Below are positions 27,356-39,843 of a DNA stretch of 64,000 nt, in pieces. The stretch is from Euwallacea fornicatus (taxonomy: Eukaryota > Arthropoda > Insecta > Coleoptera > Curculionidae), in NCBI RefSeq assembly GCF_040115645.1, contig NW_027096040.1:434001-498000 (forward strand), read 5' to 3'. The notes beneath the pieces were generated by a model. That model saw only the letters and a program-made list of their open reading frames with translations, ran no database searches and was not told the origin of the DNA. The stretch's first letter is position 1, and each line of letters opens with the position of its first letter. Position numbers and translations under genes: made by a program.

Positions 27356-29899
27356 AAATTTTGTGACTTTCCAAATTTTGAACCTTAGTAACAGTGGCAC
27401 AGAATATTCAAATTTCGTCAACAATGACTCAAATGAATCAGATCGAACTGCTCATTACTTTGTCTGATATAGAGTTTGGTTGAATTTTTCTGAGTTTTCC
27501 AGATAATGAGTAATTAATGTGCTCAAACAAACAAATTTTGTGACTTTCCAAAATTTGAACCCTAATAACTTCGGCAAAGAATTTTCAAATTTCGTCAACA
27601 ATGACTCAAATGAATCAGATCGACCTGATCATTACTTTGTCTGATATAGAGTTTGGTTGCATTTTTCTGAGTTTTCCAGATAATGAATAATTAATGTGCT
27701 CAAACAAACAAATTTTGTGACTTTCCAAATTTTGAACCTTAGTAACTGCGGCACAGAATATTCAAATTTCGTCAACAATGACTCAAATGAATCAGATCGA
27801 CCTGCTCATTAATTTGACTCATATACGGTTTGGTTGTATTTTTCTGAGTTTTCCAGATAATGAGTGATTATGTGCTCAAACACACAAATTTTGTGCTTTT
27901 CCAAACTTTGAACCTTAATAACTTCGGCACAGAATATTCAAATTTCGTCAACATTGACTCCAATGAATCAGATCGACCTGCTCATTAATTTGACTCATAT
28001 ACGGTTTGGTTGTATTTTTCTGAGTTTTCCAGATAGTGAGTAATTAATGTGCTCAAACACACATATTTTGTGACTTTCCAAACTTTGAACCTTAATAACT
28101 GCGGCACAGAATATTCAAATTTCGTCAACAATGACTCAAATGAATCAGATCGACCTGCTCATTACTTTGTCTGATATAGAGTTTGGTTGCATTTTTCTGA
28201 GTTTTCCAGATAATGAGTAATTAATGTGCTCAAACACACATATTTTGTGACTTTCCAAACTTTGAACCTTAATAACTTCGGCACAGAATATTCAAATTTC
28301 GTCAACAATGACTCAAATGAATCAGATCGACCTGCTCCTTAATTTGACTCATATACGGTTTGGTTGTATTTTTCTGAGTTTTCCAGATAATGAGTGATTA
28401 ATGTGCTCAAACAAACAAATTTTGTGACTTTCCAAACTTTGAACCCTAATAACTTCGGCACAGAATATTCAAATTTCGTCAACAATGACTCAAATGAATC
28501 AGATCGACCTGCTCCTTAATTTGACTCATATACGGTTTGGTTGTATTTTTCTGAGTTTTCCAGATAGTGAGTAATTAATGTGCTCAAACACACATATTTT
28601 GTGACTTTCCAAACTTTGAACCTTAATAACTTCGGCACAGAATTTTCAAATTTCGTCAACAATGACTTAAATGAATCAGATCGATCTGCTCATTACTTTG
28701 TCTGATATGGGGTTTGGTTGTATTTTTCTGAGTTTTCCAGATAATGAATAATTAATGTGCTCAAACAAACAAATTTTGTGACTTTCCAAATTTTGAACCT
28801 TAGTAACTGTGGCACAGAATATTCAAATTTCGTCAACAATGACTCAAATGAGTCAGATCGACCTGCTCATTACTTTGTCTGATATAGAGTTTGGTTGCAT
28901 TTTTCTGAGTTTTCCAGATAATGAATAATTAATGTGCTCAAACAAACAAATTTTGTGACTTTCCAAATTTTGAACCTTAGTAACTGTGGCACAGAATATT
29001 CAAATTTCGTCAACAATGACTCAAATGAATCAGATCGACCTGCTCATTAATTTGACTCATATACGGTTTGGTTGTATTGTTCTGAGTTTTCCAGATAGTG
29101 AGTAATTAATGTGCTCAAACACACATATTTTGTGACTTTCCAAACTTTGAACCCTAATAACTTCGGCAAAGAATTTTCAAATTTCGTCAACAATGACTCA
29201 AATGAATCAGATCGATCTGCTCCTTAATTTGACTCATACGAATTGGTTGTATTTTTCTGAGTTTTCCAGATAGTGAGTAATTAATGTGCTCAAACACACA
29301 AATTTTGTACTTTTCCAAACTTTGAACCATAATAACTTCGGCACAGAATATTCAAATTTCGTCAACAATGACTCAAATGAATCAGATCGACCTGCTCCTT
29401 AATTTGACTCATATACGGTTTGGTTGTATTTTTCTGAGTTTTCCAGATAATGAGTGATTAATGTGCTCAAACAAACAAATTTTGTGATTTTCCAAACTTT
29501 GAACCCTAATAACTTCGGCAAAGAATTTTCAAATTTCGTCAACAATGACTTAAATGAATCAGATCGACCTGCTCATTACTTTTTCTGATATAGAGTTTGG
29601 TTGCATTTTTCTGAGTTTTCCAGATAATGAATAATTAATGTGCTCAAACAAACAAATTTTGTGACTTTCCAAATTTTGAACCTTAGTAACTGCGGCACAG
29701 AATATTCAAATTTCGTCAACAATGACTCAAATGAATCAGATCGACCTGCTCATTAATTTGACTCATATACGGTTTGGTTGTATTTTTCTGAGTTTTCCAG
29801 ATAATGAGTGATTATGTGCTCAAACACACAAATTTTGTGCTTTTCCAAACTTTGAACCTTAATAACTTCGGCACAGAATATTAAAATTTCGTCAACAAT

Positions 29900-32440
29900 G
29901 ACTCAAATGAATCAGATAGACCTGCTCATTACATTGACTCATATACGGTTTGGTTGTATTTTTCTGAGTTTTCCAGATAATGAATAATTAATGTGCTCAA
30001 ACAAACAAATTTTGTGACTTTCCAAATTTTGAACCTTAGTAACTGCGGCACAGAATATTCAAATTTCGTCAACAATGACTCAAATGAATCAGATCGACCT
30101 GCTCATTAATTTGACTCATATACGGTTTGGTTGTATTTTTCTGAGTTTTCCAGATAATGAGTGATTATGTGCTCAAACACACATATTTTGTGATTTTTCA
30201 AACTTTGAACCTTAATAACTTCGGCACAGAATATTCAAATTTCGTCAACAATGACTCAAATGAATCAGATAGACCTGCTCATTACATTGACTCATATACG
30301 GTTTGGTTGTATTTTTCTGAGTTTTCCAGATAATGAGTAATTAATTTGCTCAAACACACATATTTTGCGAATTTTCAAACTTTGAACCTTAATAACTTCG
30401 GCAAAGAATATTCAAATTTCGTCAACAATGACTCAAATGAATCAGATCGACCTGCTCATTACTTGGTCTCATATAGGGTTTGGTTGTATTTTTCTGAGTT
30501 TTCCAGATAATGAGTAATTAATGTGCTCAAACACACATATTTTGTGATTTTTCAAATTTTGAACCTTAATAACTTCGGCAAAGAATATTCAAATTTCGTC
30601 AACAATGACTCAAATGAATCAGATCGACCTGCTCATTACTTGGTCTCATATACGGTTTGGTTGTATTTTTCTGAGTTTTCCAGATAATGAGTGATTATGT
30701 GCTCAAACACACATATTTTGTGATTTTTCAAACTTTGAACCTTAATAACTTCGGCACAGAATATTCAAATTTCGTCAACAATGACTCAAATGAATCAGAT
30801 CGACCTGCTCATTACTTGGTCTCATATAGGGTTTGGTTGTATTTTTCTGAGTTTTCCAGATAATGAGTGATTATGTGCTCAAACACACATATTTTGTGAT
30901 TTTTCAAACTTTGAACCTTAATAACTTCGGCACAGAATATTCAAATTTCGTCAACAATGACTCAAATGAATCAGATAGACCTGCTCATTACATTGACTCA
31001 TATACGGTTTGGTTGTATTTTTCTGAGTTTTCCAGATAATGAGTAATTAATTTGCTCAAACACACATATTTTGTGATTTTTCAAACTTTGAACCTTAATA
31101 ACTTCGGCACAGAATATTCAAATTTCGTCAACAATGACTCAAATGAATCAGATAGACCTGCTCATTACATTGACTCATATACGGTTTGGTTGTATTTTTC
31201 TGAGTTTTCCAGATAATGAGTAATTAATTTGCTCAAACACACATATTTTGTGATTTTTCAAACTTTGAACCTTAATAACTTCGGCACAGAATATTCAAAT
31301 TTCGTCAACAATGACTCAAATGAATCAGATCGACCTGCTCATTACTTGGTCTCATATACGGTTTGGTTGTATTTTTCTGAGTTTTCCAGATAATGAGTGA
31401 TTATGTGCTCAAACACACATATTTTGTGATTTTTCAAACTTTGAACCTTAATAACTTCGGCACAGAATATTCAAATTTCGTCAACAATGACTCAAATGAA
31501 TCAGATAGACCTGCTCATTACATTGACTCATATACGGTTTGGTTGTATTTTTCTGAGTTTTCCAGATAATGAGTAATTAATTTGCTCAAACACACATATT
31601 TTGTGATTTTTCAAACTTTGAACCTTAATAACTTCGGCACAGAATATTCAAATTTCGTCAACAATGACTCAAATGAATCAGATAGACCTGCTCATTACAT
31701 TGACTCATATACGGTTTGGTTGTATTTTTCTGAGTTTTCCAGATAATGAGTAATTTATGTGCTCAAACTCACATATTTTGTGACTTTTCAAACTTTGAAC
31801 CTTAATAATTTCGGCACAGAATATTCAAATTTCGTCAACAATGACTCAAATGAATCAGATCGACCTGCTGCTTAATTTGACTCATACGATTTCGTTGTAT
31901 TTTTCTGAGTTTTCCAGATAATGAGTAAATAATGTGCTCAAACACACATATTTTGTGACTTTTCAAACTTTGAACCTTAATAACTTCGGCACAGAATATT
32001 CAAATTTCGTCAACAATGACTCAAATGAATCAGATAGACCTGCTCATTACATTGACTCATATACGGTTTGGTTGTATTTTTCTGAGTTTTTCAGATAATG
32101 AGTAATTAATGTGCTCAAACACACATATTTTGTGACTTTTCAAACTTTGAACCTTAATAACTTCGGCACAGAATATTCAAATTTCGTCAACAATGACTCA
32201 AATGAATCAGATAGACCTGCTCATTACTTGGTCTCATATAGGGTTTGGTTGTATTTTTCTGAGTTTTCCCGATAATGAGTAATTAATGTGCTCAAACACA
32301 CATATTTTGTGACTTTTCAAACTTTGAACCTTAATAACTTCGGCAAAGAATATTCAAATTTCGTCAACAATGACTCAAATGAATCAGATCGACCTGCTCA
32401 TTAGTACGACTCATACGGTTTGGTTGCATTTTTCAGAGTT
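29900..32440 (+). repeat. Transition from left-family to right-family monomers
   Basis: The first ACATTGACTCATATACGG downstream box appears near 29.93 kb, and the first GATTTTTCAAACTTTG centre at 30191; to the left the centre reads GACTTTCCAAA. For several monomers old and new boxes are mixed, then from about 30.3 kb the right family is nearly fixed. Between 30.3 and 31.75 kb two or three monomer types alternate: TAATTTGCTC heads, GATAGACC with ACATTGACTC, and GATCGACC with ACTTGGTCTC. The register is unbroken through the switch, so the change is one of monomer type, not a break in the array. Confidence 0.8.
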
Positions 32441-33147
32441 TTGCAGATAATGAGTAACTAATGTGCTCGAACACACATATTTTGTGACTTTCCAAACTTT
32501 GAACCCTAATAACTTCGGCAAAGAATTTTCAAATTTCGTCAAAAATGACTCAAATGAATCAGATCGATCTGCTCCTTAATTTGACTCATACGATTTGGTT
32601 GTATTTTTCTGAGTTTTCGAGATAATGAGTGATTATTTGCTCAAACACACAAATTTTGTACTTTTCCAAACTTTGAACCTTAATAACTTCGGCACAGAAT
32701 ATTCAAATTTCGTCAACAAATGACTCAAATGAATCAGATCGACCTGCTCCTTAATTTGACTCATACGATTTGGTTGTATTATTCTGAGTTTTCCAGATAA
32801 TGAGTAATTAATATGCTCAAACACACATATTTTGTGACTTTCCAAACTTTGAACCTTAATAACTTCGGCACAGAATATTCAAATTTCGTCAACAAATGAC
32901 TCAAATGAATCAGATCGATCTGCTCTTTAATTTGACTCATACGATTTGGTTGTATTTTTCTGAGTTTTCCAGATAATGAGTAATTATTGTGCTCAAACAC
33001 ACATATTTTGTGACTTTCCAAACTTTGAACCTTAATAACTTCGGCACAGAATATTCAAATTTCGTCAACAAATGACTCAAATGAATCAGATCGACCTGCT
33101 GCTTAATTTGACTCATACGATTTCGTTGTATTTTTTTGAGTTTTCCA
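32321..33147 (+). repeat. Island of left-type monomers inside the right half (first)
   Basis: Here the centre returns to GACTTTCCAAAC and the head carries CTCGAACACAC, as near 0.36, 0.9 and 3.36 kb. About 267 bp (32321-32587) matches 752-1018 with two visible differences, AACTAATG for AAATAATG and AATAACTTCGG for AATAATTTCGG. Three following monomers carry CAACAAATGAC, and one head starts at 32620 after TTTTCGAGATAATG. The right-family centre (CTTTTCAAAC) resumes in the monomer that starts at 33148. Confidence 0.8.
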
Positions 33148-34734
33148 GATAATGAGTAATTAATGTGCTCAAACACACATATTTAGTGACTTTTCAAACT
33201 TTGAACCTTAATAACTTCGGCAAAGAATATTCAAATTTCGTCAAGAATGACACAAATGAATCAGATCGACCTGCTGCTTAATTTGACTCATACGATTTCG
33301 TTGTATTTTTCTGAGTTTTCCAGATAATGAATAATTAATGTGCTCAAACACACATATTTTGTGACTTTTCAAACTTTGAACCTTAATAACTTCGGCAAAG
33401 AATATTCAAATTTCGTCAAGAATGACACAAATGAATCAGATCGACCTGCTGCTTAATTTGACTCATACGATTTCGTTGTATTTTTCTGAGTTTTCCAGAT
33501 AATGAGTAATTAATGTGCTCAAACACACATATTTTGTGACTTTTCAAACTTTGAACCTTAATAACTTCGGCACAGAATATTCAAATTTCGTCAACAATGA
33601 CTCAAATGAATCAGATAGACCTGCTCATTACATTGACTCATATACGGTTTGGTTGTATTTTTCTGAGTTTTCCAGATAATGAGTAATTAATGTGCTCAAA
33701 CACACATATTTTGTGATTTTTCAAATTTTGAACCTTAATAACTTCGGCACAGAATATTCAAATTTCGTCAACAATGACTCAAATGAATCAGATAGACCTG
33801 CTCATTACATTGACTCATATACGGTTTGGTTGTATTTTTCTGAGTTTTCCAGGTAATGAGTGATTATGTGCTCAAACACACATATTTTGTGATTTTTCAA
33901 ACTTTGAACCTTAATAACTTCGGCACAGAATATTCAAATTTCGTCAACAATGACTCAAATGAATCAGATAGACCTGCTCATTACATTGACTCATATACGG
34001 TTTGGTTGTATTTTTCTGAGTTTTCCAGATAATGAGTAATTAATTTGCTCAAACACACATATTTTGCGAATTTTCAAACTTTGAACCTTAATAACTTCGG
34101 CAAAGAATATTCAAATTTCGTCAACAATGACTCAAATGAATCAGATCGACCTGCTCATTACTTGGTCTCATATAGGGTTTGGTTGTATTTTTCTGAGTTT
34201 TCCAGATAATGAGTAATTAATGTGCTCAAACACACATATTTTGTGATTTTTCAAATTTTGAACCTTAATAACTTCGGCAAAGAATATTCAAATTTCGTCA
34301 ACAATGACTCAAATGAATCAGATCGACCTGCTCATTACTTGGTCTCATATACGGTTTGGTTGTATTTTTCTGAGTTTTCCAGATAATGAGTGATTATGTG
34401 CTCAAACACACATATTTTGTGATTTTTCAAACTTTGAACCTTAATAACTTCGGCACAGAATATTCAAATTTCGTCAACAATGACTCAAATGAATCAGATC
34501 GACCTGCTGCTTAATTTGACTCATACGATTTGGTTGTATTTTTCTGAGTTTTCCAGATAATGAGTAATTAATGTGCTCAAACTCACATATTTTGTGACTT
34601 TACAAACTTTGAACCTTATTGATTTCGGCACAGAATATTCAAATTTCGTCAACAATGACTCAAATGAATCAGATCGACCTGCTCATTACTTTTACTCATA
34701 TACGGTTTGGTTGTATTTTTCTGAGTTTTCCAGA

Positions 34735-35270
34735 TAATGTGTGATTATGTGCTCAAACACACATATTTTGTGACTTTCCAAACTTTGAACCTTAATAACT
34801 GCGGCACGGAATATTCAAATTTCGTCAAAAATGACTCAAATGAATCAGATCGATCTGCTCCTTAATTTGACTCATACGATTTGGTTGTATTTTTCTGAGT
34901 TTTCCAGATAATGAGTAATTATTGTGCTCAAACACACATATTTTGTGACTTTCCAAACTTTGAACCCTAATAACTTCGGCAAAGAATTTTCAAATTTCGT
35001 CAAAAATGACTCAAATGAATCAGATCGATCTGCTCCTTAATTTGACTCATACGATTTGGTTGTATTTTTCTGAGTTTTCCAGATAATGACTGATTATGTG
35101 CTCAAACACACAAATTTTGTACTTTTCCAAACTTTGAACCTTAATAACTTCGGCACAGAATATTCAAATTTCGTCAAAAATGACTCAAATGAATCAGATC
35201 GACCTGCTCATTAGTACGACTCATACGGTTTGGTTGCATTTTTCTGAGTTTTCCAGATAATGAGTGATTA
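34735..35270 (+). repeat. Island of left-type monomers (second), copy of the 39.3-kb island
   Basis: Three monomers revert to GACTTTCCAAAC or GTACTTTTCCAAAC with CTCCTTAATTTGACTCATACG. The island starts with an unusual head, AGATAATGTGTGATTATG. The same succession stands 4,572 bp downstream at 39307-39843, but the second monomer head differs: TAATTATTGTGCTC here, TAACTAATGTACTCG there. Confidence 0.78.
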
Positions 35271-38200
35271 TATGCTCAAACACACATATTTTGTGATTTT
35301 TCAAATTTTGAACCTTAATAACTTCGGCAAAGAATATTTAAATTTCGTCAAAAATGTCTCAAATGAATCAGATCGACCTGCTCATTAGTACGACTCGTAC
35401 GGTTTGGTTGTATTTTTCTGAGTTTTGCAGATAATGAGTAAATAATGTGCTCAAACACACATATTTTGTGACTTTTCAAACTTTGAACCTTAATAACTTC
35501 GGCACAGAATATTCAAATTTCGTCAACAATGACTCAAATGAATCAGATCGACCTGCTCATTACTTTGACTCATATACGGTTTGGTTGTATTTTTCTGAGT
35601 TTTGCAGATAATGAGTAAATAATGTGGTCAAACACACATATTTTGTGACTTTTCAAACTTTGATCCTTAATAACTTCGGCACAGAATATTCAAATTTCGT
35701 CAACAATGACTCAAATGAATCAGATAGACCTGCTCATTACATTGACTCATATACGGTTTGGTTGTATTTTTCTGAGTTTTTCAGATAATGAGTAATTAAT
35801 GTGCTCAAACACACATATTTTGTGACTTTTCAAACTTTGAACCTTAATAACTTCGGCACAGAATATTCAAATTTCGTCAACAATGACTCAAATGAATCAG
35901 ATAGACCTGCTCATTACTTGGTCTCATATAGGGTTTGGTTGTATTTTTCTGAGTTTTCCCGATAATGAGTAATTAATGTGCTCAAACACACATATTTTGT
36001 GACTTTTCAAACTTTGAACCTTAATAACTTCGGCAAAGAATATTCAAATTTCGTCAACAATGACTCAAATGAATCAGATCGACCTGCTCATTAGTACGAC
36101 TCATACGGTTTGGTTGCATTTTTCAGAGTTTTGCAGATAATGAGTAAATAATGTGCTCAAACACACATATTTTGTGACTTTTCAAACTTTGAACCTTAAT
36201 AACTTCGGCACAGAATATTCAAATTTCGTCAACAATGACTCAAATGAATCAGATAGACCTGCTCATTACATTGACTCATATACGGTTTGGTTGTATTTTT
36301 CTGAGTTTTCCAGATAATGAGTAATTAATGTGCTCAAACACACATATTTTGTGATTTTTCAAATTTTGAACCTTAATAACTTCGGCAAAGAATATTCAAA
36401 TTTCGTCAAAAATGACTCAAATGAATCAGATCGATCTGCTCCTTAATTTGACTCATACGATTTGGTTGTATTTTTCTGAGTTTTCGAGATAATGAGTGAT
36501 TATTTGCTCAAACACACAAATTTTGTACTTTTCCAAACTTTGAACCTTAATAACTTCGGCACAGAATATTCAAATTTCGTCAACAAATGACTCAAATGAA
36601 TCAGATCGATCTGCTCTTTAATTTGACTCATACGATTTGGTTGTATTTTTCTGAGTTTTCCAGATAATGAGTAATTAATGTGCTCAAACACACATATTTT
36701 GTGACTTTTCAAACTTTGAACCTTAATAACTTCGGCAAAGAATATTCAAATTTCGTCAAGAATGACACAAATGAATCAGATCGACCTGCTGCTTAATTTG
36801 ACTCATACGATTTCGTTGTATTTTTCTGAGTTTTCCAGATAATGAGTAATTAATGTGCTCAAACACACATATTTTGTGACTTTCCAAACTTTGAACCTTA
36901 ATAACTTCGGCACAGAATATTCAAATTTCGTCAACAAATGACTCAAATGAATCAGATCGACCTGCTGCTTAATTTGACTCATACGATTTCGTTGTATTTT
37001 TTTGAGTTTTCCAGATAATGAGTAATTAATGTGCTCAAACACACATATTTTGTGACTTTTCAAACTTTGAACCTTAATAACTTCGGCAAAGAATATTCAA
37101 ATTTCGTCAAGAATGACACAAATGAATCAGATCGACCTGCTGCTTAATTTGACTCATACGATTTCGTTGTATTTTTCTGAGTTTTCCAGATAATGAGTAA
37201 TTAATGTGCTCAAACACACATATTTTGTGACTTTTCAAACTTTGAACCTTAATAACTTCGGCAAAGAATATTCAAATTTCGTCAAGAATGACACAAATGA
37301 ATCAGATCGACCTGCTGCTTAATTTGACTCATACGATTTCGTTGTATTTTTCTGAGTTTTCCAGATAATGAGTAATTAATGTGCTCAAACACACATATTT
37401 TGTGACTTTTCAAACTTTGAACCTTAATAACTTCGGCACAGAATATTCAAATTTCGTCAACAATGACTCAAATGAATCAGATAGACCTGCTCATTACATT
37501 GACTCATATACGGTTTGGTTGTATTTTTCTGAGTTTTCCAGATAATGAGTAATTAATGTGCTCAAACACACATATTTTGTGATTTTTCAAATTTTGAACC
37601 TTAATAACTTCGGCACAGAATATTCAAATTTCGTCAACAATGACTCAAATGAATCAGATAGACCTGCTCATTACATTGACTCATATACGGTTTGGTTGTA
37701 TTTTTCTGAGTTTTCCAGGTAATGAGTGATTATGTGCTCAAACACACATATTTTGTGATTTTTCAAATTTTGAACCTTAATAACTTCGGCAAAGAATATT
37801 CAAATTTCGTCAACAATGACTCAAATGAATCAGATCGACCTGCTCATTACTTGGTCTCATATAGGGTTTGGTTGTATTTTTCTGAGTTTTCCAGATAATG
37901 AGTAATTAATGTGCTCAAACACACATATTTTGTGATTTTTCAAATTTTGAACCTTAATAACTTCGGCAAAGAATATTCAAATTTCGTCAACAATGACTCA
38001 AATGAATCAGATCGACCTGCTCATTACTTGGTCTCATATAGGGTTTGGTTGTATTTTTCTGAGTTTTCCAGATAATGAGTAATTAATGTGCTCAAACACA
38101 CATATTTTGTGATTTTTCAAATTTTGAACCTTAATAACTTCGGCAAAGAATATTCAAATTTCGTCAACAATGACTCAAATGAATCAGATCGACCTGCTCA

Positions 38201-39306
38201 TTACTTGGTCTCATATACGGTTTGGTTGTATTTTTCTGAGTTTTCCAGATAATGAGTGATTATGTGCTCAAACACACATATTTTGTGATTTTTCAAACTT
38301 TGAACCTTAATAACTTCGGCACAGAATATTCAAATTTCGTCAACAATGACTCAAATGAATCAGATCGACCTGCTGCTTAATTTGACTCATACGATTTCGT
38401 TGTATTTTTCTGAGTTTTCCAGATAATGAGTAATTAATGTGCTCAAACACACATATTTTGTGACTTTTCAAATTTTGAACCTTAATAACTTCGGCACAGA
38501 ATATTCAAATTTCGTCAACAATGACTCAAATGAATCAGATCGACCCGCTCATTACTTTGACTCATATACGGTTTGGTTGTATTTTTCTGAGTTTTCCAGA
38601 TAATGAGTAATTAATGTGCTCAAACTCACATATTTTGTGACTTTACAAACTTTGAACCTTATTGATTTCGGCACAGAATATTCAAATTTCGTCAACAATG
38701 ACTCAAATGAATCAGATCGACCTGCTCATTACTTTTACTCATATACGGTTTGGTTGTATTTTTCTGAGTTTTCCAGATAATGAGTAATTAATGTGCTCAA
38801 ACTCACATATTTTGTGACTTTTCAAACTTTGAACCTTAATAATTTCGGCACAGAATATTCAAATTTCGTCAACAATGACTCAAATGAATCAGATCGACCT
38901 GCTCATTAGAACGACTCATACGGTTTGGTTGCATTTTTCTGAGTTTTGCAGATAATGAGTAAATAATGTGCTCAAACACACATATTTTGTGACTTTTCAA
39001 ACTTTGAACCTTAATAACTTCGGCACAGAATATTCAAATTTCGTCAACAATGACTCAAATGAATCAGATCGACCTGCTCATTACTTTGACTCATATACGG
39101 TTTGGTTGTATTTTTCTGAGTTTTCCAGATAATGAGTAAATAATGTGCTCAAACACACATATTTTGTGACTTTTCAAACTTTGAACCTTAATTACTTCGG
39201 CACAGAATATTCAAATTTCGTCAACAATGTCTCCAATGAATCAGATCGACCTGCTCATTACTTTACCTCATATAGGGTTTGGTTGTATTTTTCTGAGTTT
39301 TCCAGA

Positions 39307-39843
39307 TAATGTGTGATTATGTGCTCAAACACACATATTTTGTGACTTTCCAAACTTTGAACCTTAATAACTGCGGCACGGAATATTCAAATTTCGTCAA
39401 AAATGACTCAAATGAATCAGATCGATCTGCTCCTTAATTTGACTCATACGATTTGGTTGTATTTTTCTGAGTTTTCCAGATAATGAATAACTAATGTACT
39501 CGAACACACATATTTTGTGACTTTCCAAACTTTGAACCCTAATAACTTCGGCAAAGAATTTTCAAATTTCGTCAAAAATGACTCAAATGAATCAGATCGA
39601 TCTGCTCCTTAATTTGACTCATACGATTTGGTTGTATTTTTCTGAGTTTTCCAGATAATGACTGATTATGTGCTCAAACACACAAATTTTGTACTTTTCC
39701 AAACTTTGAACCTTAATAACTTCGGCACAGAATATTCAAATTTCGTCAAAAATGACTCAAATGAATCAGATCGACCTGCTCATTAGTACGACTCATACGG
39801 TTTGGTTGCATTTTTCTGAGTTTTCCAGATAATGAGTGATTAT
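39307..39843 (+). repeat. Island of left-type monomers (third), with the CTCGAACAC head
   Basis: This island has the AGATAATGTGTGATTATG entry head of the island at 34.7 kb, then a monomer starting at 39479 whose head GAATAACTAATGTACTCG matches those at 351 and 3343 and is otherwise rare. The body matches the 3343 monomer through CCCTAATAACTTCGGC. The island is flanked on both sides by right-family monomers. It is 26 monomers from its sister island and about 36 kb from the similar monomer at 3.3 kb. Confidence 0.78.

Larger units (their letters stand above)
17100..29900 (+). repeat. Left-family zone with overlapping 6-, 8- and 13-monomer repeats
   Basis: Monomers with GATAGTGAG heads, TACGAATTGG, CTTAGTAACTG and TATAGAGTTTGG dominate. 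The GACTTAAATGAATCAGATAG variant starts at 18425, 19484, 22838, 24251 and 26543, spacings of 6, 19, 8 and 13 monomers; a related copy with GATCGACC is at 29547. The CCACATAGTGAG variant lies at 21498, 22557 and 23970, spacings of 6 and 8. Copies near 20.24, 25.01 and 27.30 kb share a shortened ATACGGTTGG box lacking two T. The pattern is that of repeated unequal exchange. No gene or foreign insertion is visible. Confidence 0.8.

Noticed and set aside
29900..30200. Possible assembly break at the family switch
   Set aside because: Monomer register is unbroken and transitional monomers mix both families, so there is no direct sign of a misjoin; only spanning reads could exclude it.
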